Assembly: GCF_003386535.1 (NCBI RefSeq)
Contig: NZ_QTTN01000001.1
Coordinates: 62,001 to 126,000, forward strand
Length of the DNA: 64,000 nt
Direction of reading: 5' to 3'
Source of the DNA: Paenibacillus taihuensis
GTDB lineage: Bacteria > Bacillota > Bacilli > Paenibacillales > Paenibacillaceae
Shown piece by piece: positions 1 to 9,595 of the stretch. Both the position numbers and the translations under genes were made by a program. How positions within the stretch are numbered: the first letter of the stretch is position 1; each line of letters starts with the position of its first letter. The notes under the pieces were generated by a model. That model was not told the origin of the DNA. It ran no database searches and worked only from the letters and a program-made list of their open reading frames with translations.

Positions 1-1
1 G

Positions 2-931
2 CTCGCAGGCGGGAAGGTTCCAACGGATCCGGAGCTTGGCGATGTGCAGTCGAACTTGACGAAAGAGCAGTTTCTAGCAAACGTTGAGAAATCGAAGGAA
101 TATATTCGCTCAGGCGATATTTTCCAAGTGGTGCTTTCACAGCGCTTCAGCATTGAGACGGAAGTTGATCCGCTGCATGTGTACCGCGTACTGCGCACGA
201 TGAACCCTTCGCCATACATGTACTATCTGAAAATGGATGATGAAGTCATCGTCGGCACTTCGCCGGAAGCACTCGTGAAGGTGGACGGCGAACGCGTGGA
301 GACGCGCCCGATCGCAGGAACACGACCGCGCGGCAAGACGCCGGAGCAGGATCTTGCGCTCGAGAAGGAGCTGCTCGCTGACGAGAAAGAACGAGCAGAG
401 CATCTGATGCTCGTTGACCTGGGACGTAACGATATCGGCCGCGTATCGGAGTTCGGTTCCGTTCGCTGCGATTCTTACATGGATATTGAGCGGTACTCGC
501 ATGTGATGCATATCGTGTCCAACGTTTCCGGCAAGCTGCGGGCGGACAAAGATTTCTTCGATGCGTTCGTCTCTTGTATGCCAGCCGGCACGGTATCCGG
601 CGCTCCGAAGCTTCGCGCGATGGAGATTATCGCAGAGCTTGAGAATGAAGCGCGCGGCGCATATGCCGGTGCGATCGGCTATCTCGGCTTCGGCGGGAGC
701 TTGAATACGTGCATTACGATTCGGACGCTCATTTTCAAGAATGGCAAAGCTTACGTTCAAGCAGGAGCAGGTATCGTGTGGGACTCCATTCCAGAGAGTG
801 AGTACCAGGAAACTGTGAACAAAGCGATGGCAATGCTCAAAGCAGTTCGCGCGGCAGAAGCGATCTTCGCAGAGCCGAAGCGCGGCGTGAACATGATAAA
901 TATGGACTATTATGCGGGTGCGAAAGGGTGA
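2..931 (+). CDS. trpE: Anthranilate synthase component I (5' end outside the window)
   Basis: This is the C-terminal catalytic part of anthranilate synthase, which makes anthranilate from chorismate and glutamine-derived ammonia, the first step of tryptophan synthesis. The frame is open back to base 2, so the gene continues beyond the window; a GTG at 44 is internal. The chorismate-binding fold is clear: [35 protein letters not shown] and [17 protein letters not shown] are all present. The stop overlaps the GTG start of trpD (928-931), so the two are translationally coupled. The leader with any TRAP or T-box control lies outside the window. Confidence 0.97.
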   Translation, partial: LAGGKVPTDPELGDVQSNLTKEQFLANVEKSKEYIRSGDIFQVVLSQRFSIETEVDPLHVYRVLRTMNPSPYMYYLKMDDEVIVGTSPEALVKVDGERVETRPIAGTRPRGKTPEQDLALEKELLADEKERAEHLMLVDLGRNDIGRVSEFGSVRCDSYMDIERYSHVMHIVSNVSGKLRADKDFFDAFVSCMPAGTVSGAPKLRAMEIIAELENEARGAYAGAIGYLGFGGSLNTCITIRTLIFKNGKAYVQAGAGIVWDSIPESEYQETVNKAMAMLKAVRAAEAIFAEPKRGVNMINMDYYAGAKG

Positions 932-1989
932 GGAGCATGACAGTAACAAGCGAAATGATTACGATGCAGCGAGCTTTGACATCGCTGATTGGCGGTCGGG
1001 ACTTGACGCGTGATGAAGCTAGAGGTGTAATGGAATTAATTATGCGTGGAGAAGCGACAGACGCACAGATCGGCTCCGTCGCTACTGCACTCCGCATAAA
1101 AGGCGAGACGAAGGACGAAATTACGGGCTTTGCCGAAGCGATGCGCGCGCATTCCCATCATGTGCACACAGAGCGCGGCGGTCTGCTGGACACTTGCGGC
1201 ACAGGCGGCTCCGGCGTACACAAGTTTAATATTTCTACGGCTTCGGCAATTATTGCATCGGCGGCAGGCATTCGCGTGGCGAAGCACGGCAACCGCGCGA
1301 TGTCGGGCAAATCCGGCAGCGCGGATACGCTTGAAGCGCTGGGCGTCAATATTACGCTGACTGGCGAGCAAGCAGCACGCTGCTTGGATGCAATCGGCAT
1401 CTGCTTCATGTTCGCGCAGATCTACCATCCTTCGTTGAAGCACGCAGCTGCACCGCGCAGGGAGCTTGGTTTCCGCACGATCTTCAACATGCTTGGACCA
1501 TTGACGAATCCAGCGAATGCAGATCGCCAATTAATCGGTATCTATGACCGTTCGCGGACGGACACGATAGCTGCCGTTCTAGGTGATCTTGGCTTGCATC
1601 GCGCGATGGTCGTAAGCAGCCATGACGGGCTGGATGAAATCAGCATTTCGTCGCCGACCCAAATTTCCGAGCTGCTGAATGGCGATGTTCGCACGTATAC
1701 GATTACACCGGAAGAGCTCGGCTTGACGACGCGCTCTCTATCCGATATCATCGGCGGCGACGCGCAGGAGAACGCGCGTATTATCCGTACGATCTTCAGC
1801 GGCGAAGAGCAAGGCGCTTACCGCGATATCGTACTGGCGAACGCTGGAGCTTGCATCTATGTCGGCGGCAAAGCGAACTCGCTGCAAGAAGGAGTGGCTG
1901 TCGCGAAGAGCATTATTGATTCCGGCAAAGCAGCGTCGAAGCTGCAGCAGCTGATTGAAACGACAGGAGCGTTGAGCCATGTTTCTTGA
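928..1989 (+). CDS. trpD: Anthranilate phosphoribosyltransferase
   Basis: It transfers phosphoribosyl from PRPP to anthranilate, the second tryptophan step. The 353-residue length is normal. The glycine-rich PRPP/anthranilate loop [11 protein letters not shown] and the following [15 protein letters not shown] segment are intact. The start is either GTG 928, overlapping the trpE stop, or ATG 937; GTG 928 is kept because of the overlap. The last codons overlap the trpC start by 11 bases. It is part of the trpEDCFBA operon. Confidence 0.96.
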   Translation: MRSMTVTSEMITMQRALTSLIGGRDLTRDEARGVMELIMRGEATDAQIGSVATALRIKGETKDEITGFAEAMRAHSHHVHTERGGLLDTCGTGGSGVHKFNISTASAIIASAAGIRVAKHGNRAMSGKSGSADTLEALGVNITLTGEQAARCLDAIGICFMFAQIYHPSLKHAAAPRRELGFRTIFNMLGPLTNPANADRQLIGIYDRSRTDTIAAVLGDLGLHRAMVVSSHDGLDEISISSPTQISELLNGDVRTYTITPEELGLTTRSLSDIIGGDAQENARIIRTIFSGEEQGAYRDIVLANAGACIYVGGKANSLQEGVAVAKSIIDSGKAASKLQQLIETTGALSHVS

Positions 1990-2773
1990 TAAAATCGTAG
2001 CTACAAAGCGCAAAGAAGTAGAAGCACTTGCAGCACAGTTCGACCTCGCTGCTGTTGAACGCCAAATCGCAGCGCTGCCTGCTTGCAGAGGCTTCGAGCG
2101 CGCATTAACCGAGCGAAACAATCGTCCGCTCGGCCTGATCGCCGAAGTGAAGAAGGCTTCGCCTTCCAAAGGGCTAATTCGCGCCGACTTCGATCCTGTC
2201 ACCTTGGCGAGGATCTATGAAGAAGCGGGTGCGGACTGCATTTCGGTGCTGACGGACGTGGATTATTTTCAAGGTCAAAATGAATACTTAACTGCGGTAT
2301 CGCAAGCCGTTCGTCTGCCGCTGCTGCGCAAAGACTTCACGATCGATTATCGTCAAGTCTACGAGGCACGCTTGATCGGAGCAGATGCGATCTTGCTTAT
2401 CGCCGCAATCCTTAAACCAGCCGAGCTGTCGGAGCTCTATGATATTGCGAAATCGATCGGTCTCGATGTGCTGGTCGAAGTGCATGACGAGCAAGAGATG
2501 GATGCGGTTCTTGAGCTGGATAAAGCGACGCTTGTCGGCATCAACAACCGCAATCTGCACACATTCGTGACTGACATTAAGACGACGGAACGGCTTATTG
2601 GTTTCGTTCCGCCAGGTATTACAGTGATCAGCGAGAGCTCTCTCGGCTCGCAAGAGGACATCGATTTTGTCCAATCGGTCGGAGCCAGAGGCGTACTAAT
2701 TGGCGAATACTTCATGCGTCAGCCGGATGTCGGCGCTGCCGTCTCTCACTTGATGGGACCGGTGAAGGTATAA
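1979..2773 (+). CDS. trpC: Indole-3-glycerol phosphate synthase
   Basis: It closes the indole ring, converting carboxyphenylaminodeoxyribulose phosphate to indole-3-glycerol phosphate. The 264-residue TIM barrel shows the family marks LIAEVKKASPSKG, RKDFTIDYRQVYEARLIGADAILLI (given here as two adjacent blocks around residue 120), GINNRNLHTF and ISESSLGSQEDI. ATG 1979 follows an AGGAG-type site inside the end of trpD. Its TAA shares a base with the trpF ATG (TAATG at 2771-2775), so translation is coupled. TrpC and TrpF are separate proteins here, not fused. Confidence 0.96.
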   Translation: MFLDKIVATKRKEVEALAAQFDLAAVERQIAALPACRGFERALTERNNRPLGLIAEVKKASPSKGLIRADFDPVTLARIYEEAGADCISVLTDVDYFQGQNEYLTAVSQAVRLPLLRKDFTIDYRQVYEARLIGADAILLIAAILKPAELSELYDIAKSIGLDVLVEVHDEQEMDAVLELDKATLVGINNRNLHTFVTDIKTTERLIGFVPPGITVISESSLGSQEDIDFVQSVGARGVLIGEYFMRQPDVGAAVSHLMGPVKV

Positions 2774-3441
2774 TGACGCGTGTCAAAATATGCGGTCTGC
2801 GCGACAGCGAAACGGTCCGTGGGATGGACGGTTTGCCTGTAGACGAGATCGGCTTCGTCTTCGCGAAGAGCAAGCGGCAAGTGTCGCCTGCACTTGCTGG
2901 CGAGTTGATCGGCGAGGTGAAGAAGCTTCGCACGTCGTCCGGTTCTTCACCGCAAACGGTTGGCGTCTTCGTGAATCCGACGCTCGATGACCTTCGCTCC
3001 GTGCTGGCAGAGGCTCCGCTTGATGTCGTCCAACTGCATGGAGAAGAAACGGCGGAGTTCTGCGCGCAGGTACGGAATCTCCTGGGCGTGAAGGCTTGGA
3101 AGGTGTTCTCGGTTACGGCTGAAGATAGCGACGGGACGGTATCGGACGGGCCTGCTCGACTTTCATCATTTGCAGGTGTTATCGACGGTTTCCTCATCGA
3201 TACGGCTGGCGGAGGCACAGGCGTTACGTTCGCATGGCATGTCATTGATCGATATGCGGAAGCTGCCGCGCAGATCGGCGTTCCGCTTTATGTTGCTGGC
3301 GGATTACACCCGGATAATGTTAGCGTGCTGCTTAGCGGATATACGCCGAGCGGGGTAGACGTGTCTAGCGGAGTAGAGACTGACGGCATCAAAGATATTC
3401 AGAAAATTCGATTGTTTGCAGAAAGGGTGAAAGGTGTATGA
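2773..3441 (+). CDS. trpF: Phosphoribosylanthranilate isomerase
   Basis: It carries out the Amadori rearrangement between the TrpD and TrpC steps. The 222-residue TIM barrel begins [10 protein letters not shown], has VQLHGEET after the third strand and [11 protein letters not shown] at the phosphate end, then [12 protein letters not shown] and the [10 protein letters not shown] phosphate-binding turn. The stop overlaps trpB by four bases (ATGA, 3438-3441). Confidence 0.95.
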   Translation: MTRVKICGLRDSETVRGMDGLPVDEIGFVFAKSKRQVSPALAGELIGEVKKLRTSSGSSPQTVGVFVNPTLDDLRSVLAEAPLDVVQLHGEETAEFCAQVRNLLGVKAWKVFSVTAEDSDGTVSDGPARLSSFAGVIDGFLIDTAGGGTGVTFAWHVIDRYAEAAAQIGVPLYVAGGLHPDNVSVLLSGYTPSGVDVSSGVETDGIKDIQKIRLFAERVKGV

Positions 3442-4646
3442 TCGAAGTTCCAGATTTGAATGGCCGCTTCGGCAAGTTTGGCGGACGGTATGTACCAGAA
3501 ACGCTCATGAACGCACTGTTGGAGTTGGAGGAAGCGTACAAGCGCTACTCGCAGGATCCTGAGTTTATTGCGGAGATTCGTAATTTGCTGCACAAGTATT
3601 CCGGTCGTCCGACGTCGCTGTATCACGCTCAACATCTGTCTGAGCAGCTTGGCGGCGCGCAAATCTACCTGAAGCGGGAAGATTTGAACCATACCGGCGC
3701 GCATAAAATCAACAACACCATTGGCCAGGGCATTCTTGCGAAGCGCATGGGCAAAACGAAGATCATCGCCGAAACCGGCGCTGGTCAGCACGGTGTAGCG
3801 TCTGCAACTGTAGCAGCGCTGCTCGGCCTGGAGTGCAAAGTATTCATGGGCGAGGAAGATATGAAACGCCAAGAGCTGAACGTATTCCGGATGCAGCTGC
3901 TCGGCGCGGAAGTTGTTCCGGTTACTTCTGGCACACGCACGCTGAAGGATGCATGTAACGAGACGCTTCGCTACTGGGTTAGCCACGTGGATGACACGTA
4001 TTACATTCTTGGATCGGCAACAGGTCCACACCCTTACCCGATGATTGTCCGCGACTTCCAGCGCATTATCGGCGACGAAACAAGAGAGCAAATCGTGAAG
4101 GAAGCTGGACGTCTGCCGGATTATGTGGTCGCCGCAGTCGGCGGCGGAAGCAACGCAATCGGCATGTTCTATCCGTTCATCGGTGATGACAGCGTGAAGC
4201 TGATCGGTGTTGAGGCAGCAGGACGCGGCGTCGATACAGAAGAGCATGCGGCGACGATGACAAAAGGACGTCATGGCGTATTCCAAGGCTCGCTCAGCTA
4301 CGTGCTGCAGGATGACCACGGTCAAGTGCTGCCGGCGCATTCGATTTCGGCAGGCCTCGACTACCCGGGGATCGGTCCAGAGCATGCGTATCTGAAGGAT
4401 ACGGATCGGGCGAACTATGTACCGATTACCGACGCAGAAGCACTAGACGCGCTGCAATTGCTGTCCCGTACGGAAGGCATCATCCCAGCGCTTGAATCGG
4501 CGCATGCGATCGCAGAAGTTGTGAAGCTCGCGCCGAAACTGAGCCGTGAAGAGATCGTTGTTGTCTGCCTCTCCGGTCGCGGTGACAAGGACGTGCAAGC
4601 GATTATGGGTTACTTAAACGGAGGAGGCGTAAACAATGGCCATTAA
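3438..4646 (+). CDS. trpB: Tryptophan synthase beta subunit
   Basis: This PLP enzyme condenses indole, channelled from TrpA, with serine to give tryptophan. It has 402 residues. The PLP lysine sits in [11 protein letters not shown] (residues about 84-94), the phosphate loop is [10 protein letters not shown], and the C-terminal LSGRGDKD is conserved. ATG 3438 overlaps the trpF stop. The last 11 bases overlap trpA, consistent with matched synthesis of the two subunits. Confidence 0.97.
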   Translation: MIEVPDLNGRFGKFGGRYVPETLMNALLELEEAYKRYSQDPEFIAEIRNLLHKYSGRPTSLYHAQHLSEQLGGAQIYLKREDLNHTGAHKINNTIGQGILAKRMGKTKIIAETGAGQHGVASATVAALLGLECKVFMGEEDMKRQELNVFRMQLLGAEVVPVTSGTRTLKDACNETLRYWVSHVDDTYYILGSATGPHPYPMIVRDFQRIIGDETREQIVKEAGRLPDYVVAAVGGGSNAIGMFYPFIGDDSVKLIGVEAAGRGVDTEEHAATMTKGRHGVFQGSLSYVLQDDHGQVLPAHSISAGLDYPGIGPEHAYLKDTDRANYVPITDAEALDALQLLSRTEGIIPALESAHAIAEVVKLAPKLSREEIVVVCLSGRGDKDVQAIMGYLNGGGVNNGH

Positions 4647-5457
4647 TGCAATTGATGCGGCATTCCAGCGGCTCCTTGAGGAAGGCCGTACGGCACTAAT
4701 TCCTTTTGTAACAATTGGCGACCCTGACTTGGGGACGTCTGTAGATATCATTAAGACTTTAGAACAAGCAGGCGCGGATATGGTCGAGCTCGGCGTGCCG
4801 TATTCGGACCCGCTCGCAGACGGTCCTGTCATTCAGCGTGCATCGGAGCGGGCGCTATCGAATGCCAGCGTTACATTGGCGGACGTTATCGATGTGGCGG
4901 CGCAAGCGAGAGCTGCTGGCGTGCAGCTGCCGTTCATTCTATTCACTTACTTTAATCCGGTCTTGCAATTCGGCTTGGATCGTTTCTTCGACCTGATCGT
5001 TTCGAAAGGCATTAGCGGTCTCATTATTCCGGATTTGCCGATTGAAGAGGATGCCGAGCTTCGCGAAATGGCGGAGAGAGCCGACATTCACCTCATTCCG
5101 CTCGTTGCACCGACGTCGAATGACCGGGTAACACGGATTGCGGCGAAGGCGCGCGGCTTCGTCTACTGCGTATCGTCGCTTGGCGTAACTGGCGTGCGTG
5201 CGGACTTCCACAAGGGCATTGATGAGTTCCTCGCTACTGTTCGCAGTGCGACATCGACACCAATCGCAGTCGGATTCGGTATCTCGAACCGCGAACAGGT
5301 TGAGCGCTTCAGTAAGCAAGCGGATGGCGTTATCGTCGGCAGCGCGATCGTGCGCAAGATCGAAGAGGTTGTTCCATTGCTCCAGTCGCCGGATACGAAG
5401 CAGGCAGGGCTAGAGCAAATTCGCCAGTTCGTGAGTGAACTGAGCGGCCGAGCATAA
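4636..5457 (+). CDS. trpA: Tryptophan synthase alpha subunit
   Basis: It splits indole-3-glycerol phosphate to indole and glyceraldehyde 3-phosphate and partners TrpB. The 273 residues show the catalytic acid in [27 protein letters not shown] with the second acidic residue nearby, [12 protein letters not shown] and [13 protein letters not shown] 4636 follows GGAGGCG in the trpB coding region. It is the last gene before the terminator at 5498. Confidence 0.96.
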   Translation: MAINAIDAAFQRLLEEGRTALIPFVTIGDPDLGTSVDIIKTLEQAGADMVELGVPYSDPLADGPVIQRASERALSNASVTLADVIDVAAQARAAGVQLPFILFTYFNPVLQFGLDRFFDLIVSKGISGLIIPDLPIEEDAELREMAERADIHLIPLVAPTSNDRVTRIAAKARGFVYCVSSLGVTGVRADFHKGIDEFLATVRSATSTPIAVGFGISNREQVERFSKQADGVIVGSAIVRKIEEVVPLLQSPDTKQAGLEQIRQFVSELSGRA

Positions 5458-5497
5458 GTAAGCACTGGAAGATAAAAAGCATAGATAGCATAGGTAT

Positions 5498-5537
5498 AGC
5501 CCTCCGGCTGGCGATGAGCGCAGCGAGAGGGCTTTTC
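5498..5537 (+). terminator. Intrinsic terminator after trpA
   Basis: AGCCCTC (5498-5504) pairs with GAGGGCT (5527-5533), with an inner GCTG/CAGC stem, followed by TTTT. It separates trpEDCFBA from hisC-tyrA, although in related Firmicutes these genes are partly co-transcribed. I see no convincing promoter in the rest of the 229-base gap before hisC. Confidence 0.7.
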
Positions 5538-5686
5538 TGCCTTCACAGTGACGCTTCTATGCATAAAAGCTTAAAAGCACGAAAGAAAAGTTTGTGCAGG
5601 CTCTTTAAAATGCCAGCAAGTTGTGAGACAATGTTGGAATAACATTTGTTCACTATTCTACGCCACTAATTATGAGGTGATCTTGT

Positions 5687-6784
5687 ATGCAACCGAAACA
5701 AAGTATTGTGCACTTGCCAGTGTACCAGCCTGGTAAGCCGATTGAAGAAGTGAAGAGAGAGCTTGGACTCAAGGAAGTCATCAAGCTTGCTTCCAACGAG
5801 AATCCGTTTGGCAGCTCGGAGCATGCCAAGGCAGCGATTCAGAATGAACTTACGAACATTAGCATCTATCCAGACGGCGGCAGCGTTGAGTTGACGAGGG
5901 ATCTGGCAGCATATCTTGGCGTGACGCCGCAACAAATCATCTTCGGCGCTGGCTCCGATGAAGTCATTCTCATGCTGGCACGCGCTTATTTGACGCCTGG
6001 CGACGAGACGATTATGGCGGATGAGACATTCCCGCAATATAAGCATAACTGCGAAATTGAAGGCGCGACGATCATCGAAGTGCCGCTTAATAACGGAACG
6101 CATGATTTGAACGCGATGCTGGCGAAAGTCACGGATCGCACGAAGATCATCTGGGTGTGCAACCCGAACAACCCGACAGGCACAATCGTGCGCAAAGCCG
6201 AGCTCGAAGCGTTCATCCGCCAAGTGCCTGCGAATGTCATCGTAGTGCTTGACGAAGCGTATTTCGAGTATGTCATGGATGCAGAGTATCCGGACGGCAT
6301 TACGCTGCTCCCAGAATTTAAGAATGTGATCGTACTTCGTACGTTCTCCAAAGTTTACGGACTTGCATCGCTCCGAATCGGCTACGGCGTAGGTCACGCA
6401 GATGTGATCCGTTCGATCAATCAAGTTCGCGAACCGTTCAACACATCCCGTTTCGGTCAAGCTGCAGCGAAGGCATCGCTCGCTGACGTGGACTTCCTGA
6501 ACACATGCAGAACGCGCAACGCCGAGGGTATTGCATATTTGTACGAGCAGTTCGATCGTCTGGGCCTGAGCTATTTCGAAGCGCACGGCAACTTCGTCAT
6601 GGTCGATGTGAAGCTTCCGTCGCAGCAGGTATTCGACGGCTTGCTCCGCAAAGGCATTATCTCCCGTGCACGCTGGTCCTACTACCCGACATATATTCGG
6701 ATTACAGTCGGCAGCCGCGAGCAGAACGAAGCGTTCATCCGTGCATTGGAAGAAGTACTTCAAGAAGCGGCGGTGCTAGGCTAA
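5687..6784 (+). CDS. hisC: Histidinol-phosphate / aromatic aminotransferase
   Basis: This is a fold-type I PLP aminotransferase of 365 residues. In B. subtilis the enzyme in this position serves both histidinol phosphate and the aromatic keto acids phenylpyruvate and hydroxyphenylpyruvate; the double role here is inferred from position. SNENPFG near the start, FGAGSDEVI, CNPNNPTG and the PLP lysine in RTFSKVYGLASLRIGYG are visible. ATG 5687 follows GAGGTGATC. The tyrA start lies four bases downstream of the stop, so the two form a unit. Confidence 0.93.
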   Translation: MQPKQSIVHLPVYQPGKPIEEVKRELGLKEVIKLASNENPFGSSEHAKAAIQNELTNISIYPDGGSVELTRDLAAYLGVTPQQIIFGAGSDEVILMLARAYLTPGDETIMADETFPQYKHNCEIEGATIIEVPLNNGTHDLNAMLAKVTDRTKIIWVCNPNNPTGTIVRKAELEAFIRQVPANVIVVLDEAYFEYVMDAEYPDGITLLPEFKNVIVLRTFSKVYGLASLRIGYGVGHADVIRSINQVREPFNTSRFGQAAAKASLADVDFLNTCRTRNAEGIAYLYEQFDRLGLSYFEAHGNFVMVDVKLPSQQVFDGLLRKGIISRARWSYYPTYIRITVGSREQNEAFIRALEEVLQEAAVLG

Positions 6785-6788
6785 CATC

Positions 6789-7880
6789 ATGACAAAAATC
6801 GCGATATTCGGCGTCGGTCTGATCGGAGGCTCGCTCGCGCTTTGCTTCAAAGGCAAGCCGGGCATAACAGTTGTCGGCCATTCCGTACGCGAATCATCCG
6901 TAGCCAAGTACCTCGAGAGAGGCGTCGTCGATCATGCGACGACGTCACTCCGCGAGGCCGCGGAAGGCGCGGATTTTATTTTTCTATGCGTGCCAGTCGG
7001 ATCACTGGCGCAATATGTGGACGAGCTCAGCCAGCTCGAGCTGAAGCCAGGCTGCATTATTACCGATGTAGGCAGCACGAAAGCATCGGTAGCTGCATCC
7101 GCGCGTAACGCGAAGCTGGGAGATGCCGTATTCATCGGCGGTCATCCGATGGCGGGCTCCGAGCGTTCAGGCGTAGAAGCCGCATCCTTGTATTTGTTCG
7201 AGAATGCCTTCTACGTGCTCACACCAGACCCGGAGACGCCTCAATACTTCGTCGACCGGCTTACAGAGCTGCTCACGTATACCAAGGCACATATCGTCCA
7301 TGTACACCCGGAGGAGCATGACGAGATCGTTGGCGCGATCAGCCATCTGCCGCATATTATTGCGGTCGCGCTCGTTAACCTGGTTCGCGGCTACAATGAG
7401 GACAATTCATTGTATGCGCAGCTGGCAGCAGGCGGCTTCCGCGACATCACGCGGATCGGTTCCAGCGATCCTGTCGTCTGGCGCGATATTCTCGTGAACA
7501 ACCGCAGCGTACTGCTTAAGCTGCTACAGGAGTGGCAGGCAGGGACGAGCGCGTTCATTGAGATGCTGCAAAGCGAGGATGGAGAAGGAATCGAGAGTGC
7601 ATTCAAGAAGTCGGGACAGTTCCGCAGTACGCTGCCGGAGAGACGCAAAGGTATGATTCATTCCGTATTCGAATGTTATATCGATGTGCCGGACCATCCA
7701 GGCATTATTGGCAATGTAGCGACAGAGCTTGGCAACAGCTCAATCAATCTTAGCAACGTCCAGATTATTGAGAGCAGAGAGGACGTCCCTGGCGTGCTGC
7801 GGCTTAGCTTCCGCACACAGGAGGATCTGGACCGCGCCGTTTATAAATTGGGTGAAATTGGATATTCTGTACATTTTTAA
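6789..7880 (+). CDS. tyrA: Prephenate dehydrogenase with C-terminal ACT domain
   Basis: It oxidatively decarboxylates prephenate to 4-hydroxyphenylpyruvate for tyrosine synthesis. The NAD-binding motif GVGLIGGSLA starts at residue 8, GGHPMAGSE marks the active-site region and SHLPHIIAVAL the helical domain. The last 75 residues (from CYIDVPDHPGIIG) form an ACT domain, usually an amino-acid sensor for feedback inhibition. In B. subtilis aroE follows tyrA; here the operon ends with tyrA. Confidence 0.94.
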   Translation: MTKIAIFGVGLIGGSLALCFKGKPGITVVGHSVRESSVAKYLERGVVDHATTSLREAAEGADFIFLCVPVGSLAQYVDELSQLELKPGCIITDVGSTKASVAASARNAKLGDAVFIGGHPMAGSERSGVEAASLYLFENAFYVLTPDPETPQYFVDRLTELLTYTKAHIVHVHPEEHDEIVGAISHLPHIIAVALVNLVRGYNEDNSLYAQLAAGGFRDITRIGSSDPVVWRDILVNNRSVLLKLLQEWQAGTSAFIEMLQSEDGEGIESAFKKSGQFRSTLPERRKGMIHSVFECYIDVPDHPGIIGNVATELGNSSINLSNVQIIESREDVPGVLRLSFRTQEDLDRAVYKLGEIGYSVHF

Positions 7881-7909
7881 AATGGTTGTTACGAATATGA
7901 AAACGCTTA

Positions 7910-7938
7910 TTGACAGAATGAAAACGTATACATATAAT
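7910..7938 (+). promoter_or_regulatory. Perfect-consensus sigma-A promoter of the candidate small RNA
   Basis: TTGACA (7910-7915), a 17-base spacer and TATAAT (7933-7938) match the housekeeping consensus at all 12 positions. Transcription would start near 7945. No reading frame with a ribosome site follows before the terminator at 7995. Confidence 0.8.
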
Positions 7939-7944
7939 AAGAGT

Positions 7945-8023
7945 ACAGTATGGTTTCTCTCCACTCCTATCCAAATCCATCGCAGAATATGCGGGGCCGC
8001 CTTTATAGGGCGGTCTTTTTTTT
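7945..8023 (+). ncRNA. Candidate small regulatory RNA, about 79 nt
   Basis: The stretch lies between a perfect sigma-A promoter and a strong intrinsic terminator. The 5' half carries a single-stranded-looking pyrimidine tract, TTTCTCTCCACTCCTATCC (7958-7976), able to pair with AGGAG-type ribosome sites, then a weak CGCA/TGCG hairpin, then the terminator stem. This is the usual build of a Firmicute trans-acting RNA. It could instead be merely the tail of the tyrA transcript. No known family was recognised. Confidence 0.5.
7995..8023 (+). terminator. Intrinsic terminator
   Basis: GGCCGCCT (7995-8002) pairs with GGGCGGTC (8008-8015), loop TTATA, followed by eight T residues (8016-8023). It ends the tyrA transcript and the candidate small RNA. 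Confidence 0.9.
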
Positions 8024-8249
8024 GTCTAACTGTAACCTTTCGGTCGTTTCATTCGTTTATTGTTGTGGGTAATGACACTTCTGTCCAAAACTTTGAAAAA
8101 ATTTAACCCAGCATGGAAAGATTTCATGTTACAATATTGATTGTAAAAATGTGGATACGACATTCGTGTCGAAAATAGCAGGATTTTCGACTCATTTCAC
8201 GAAATTAATAGTGATCTTTATCATTAAATTTTTTTTGTTTAGGATCGCG

Positions 8250-8288
8250 CAACTTTTCACTCTCGATTCGGTACAATGTAATACCGAA
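8250..8288 (+). promoter_or_regulatory. Candidate ECF-type promoter with palindrome over its -10 region
   Basis: GCAAC near 8249-8253 followed by about 16 bases and GGTA (8270-8273) resembles the AAC ... CGTA pattern of ECF sigma promoters, suggesting autoregulation by the downstream sigma factor. A perfect inverted repeat TTCGGTA (8267-8273) / TACCGAA (8282-8288), 8-base spacer, covers the -10 element. TACAAT at 8272-8277 could alternatively be a sigma-A -10. The remaining 200 bases after the terminator at 8023 show nothing else clear. Confidence 0.4.
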
Positions 8289-8325
8289 CCGGGAGCACTC
8301 CTAAGGCCAAGGAGGGTCGCCCGCG

Positions 8326-8922
8326 ATGACGGATTCCCAGCTAATACGCGAAATTAAAGACGGAAACATACAGCTATATTCGGAATTGATGCGGCGCTAC
8401 CAACGTAAGATCCTTGCCTTCATCTACCACATGCTGAAGAGTGCGAAGCTTGAACTGTTGGCAGAGGATCTTTGCTCAGAAACGTTCTACAAGGCGTATC
8501 GAAGCCTGCATTCATTCCGAGAAGTCGATGCTTCCTTCTCTACGTGGCTGTACACCATTGCAAGAAATACGGTATTAAGTGAACTGCGCAAGCAGAAGGC
8601 AGGCAGCGTATCCTTCGATGAAGTTGGATACATACCTATTGCGCCGCCGGATGCCGTGCCTGAACATAGGCTGCTGCAGAGCGAACGAATGTCTATGGTT
8701 CGCGAAGCGATTAACAGCCTGCCGGAGAAACAGCGTTCAGCGCTTATTTTACGAGAGTATGACCAGTTGGATTATCAAGAGATTGCCAGCATTCTTGGTC
8801 AGACGGTCAGCTCGGTGAAATCGCTCCTGTTTCGTGCACGCAGCAGTGTCAAAGTTCAACTCGAACCGTATTTCGGGGAGTCGCCAATGCTGGAGGAATA
8901 CGAGGGGATGAAAATGCGATGA
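8326..8922 (+). CDS. ECF-type RNA polymerase sigma factor
   Basis: The 198-residue protein has sigma region 2 (residues about 8-85, with EDLCSETFYKAYRSLHSF and STWLYTIARN for core and -10 binding) and region 4 (about 120-178, LPEKQRSALILREYDQLDYQEIA then the recognition helix TVSSVKSLLFRAR). ATG 8326 follows CAAGGAGGG. The stop overlaps the next gene (ATGA, 8919-8922), a zinc-finger anti-sigma factor, so this is a classic sigma/anti-sigma pair. The inducing signal cannot be told from sequence. Confidence 0.93.
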   Translation: MTDSQLIREIKDGNIQLYSELMRRYQRKILAFIYHMLKSAKLELLAEDLCSETFYKAYRSLHSFREVDASFSTWLYTIARNTVLSELRKQKAGSVSFDEVGYIPIAPPDAVPEHRLLQSERMSMVREAINSLPEKQRSALILREYDQLDYQEIASILGQTVSSVKSLLFRARSSVKVQLEPYFGESPMLEEYEGMKMR

Positions 8923-9521
8923 AATGCCTTGAAGTCGGGCAATTGTTTGGCGTCTATTGGGATTTGCCGGAGGACGACATCGAACGCAAGTCCGTCGATG
9001 AGCATCTCCTTACCTGTGCAGCTTGCAGGGAGGAGTTTCAAATATGGGAAGAGAGCGAGCAGTTGATTCGCGTCTTCTCCGAGGATTCAGATGAAATCGG
9101 TCCGATCGATCACATGAACAACGGTGTCATGGACCGCATATATAACGAACAATCCTGGTACATGCCCGTACCGAACCGGAGCTACCAATTCTCGAAGTCG
9201 TTCCGCAGAAACGCAACGCTCATTATCGCTTGCTTCATGGCAATGTTCGTATGCGGCTTGTTCTACGTCGTTACGGGGGCGAACGATTCTTCTTCGGCCC
9301 AGGTGGCCAAGCTGACAGGGCTTCTCGAGACAGCGAATGCGGCGACAGACAGCTCAGTCATAAGTGCCGACTTCTACGCAGACGTGCCGGTTGCAAGCAT
9401 CAGCGACCCGATCGTGCTGAATATTGTGCCGACCGTTCCGCAATACTATGTGGCATTATCCTTGCTCGGCATCATTATGACGCTGCTCATCTTGAACTGG
9501 TTTTCCCGAACGCGCAATTAA
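8919..9521 (+). CDS. Anti-sigma factor with zinc-finger (zf-HC2) domain and two membrane segments
   Basis: The 200-residue protein begins with a zinc-binding anti-sigma domain, HLLTCAAC (HxxxCxxC) near residues 29-36. A first membrane segment lies near residues 96-118 (ATLIIACFMAMFVCGLFYVV), an extracytoplasmic loop of about 50 residues follows, and a second segment (LSLLGIIMTLLILNWF) ends the protein. It should hold the preceding sigma factor at the membrane until a signal reaches the outer loop. Two membrane segments rather than one is less usual for this family. Confidence 0.88.
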   Translation: MKCLEVGQLFGVYWDLPEDDIERKSVDEHLLTCAACREEFQIWEESEQLIRVFSEDSDEIGPIDHMNNGVMDRIYNEQSWYMPVPNRSYQFSKSFRRNATLIIACFMAMFVCGLFYVVTGANDSSSAQVAKLTGLLETANAATDSSVISADFYADVPVASISDPIVLNIVPTVPQYYVALSLLGIIMTLLILNWFSRTRN

Positions 9522-9595
9522 CTAATCGGATACATGCATGTTGAAAGCTCGCATACATATAATTCAGAATGCAAGGTAAAGGGGGGCGCGAAGAC

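Noticed and set aside
5538-5686. Promoter for hisC-tyrA
   Set aside because: TTGTGA and several weak -10-like boxes occur but none has proper spacing, so none was listed.
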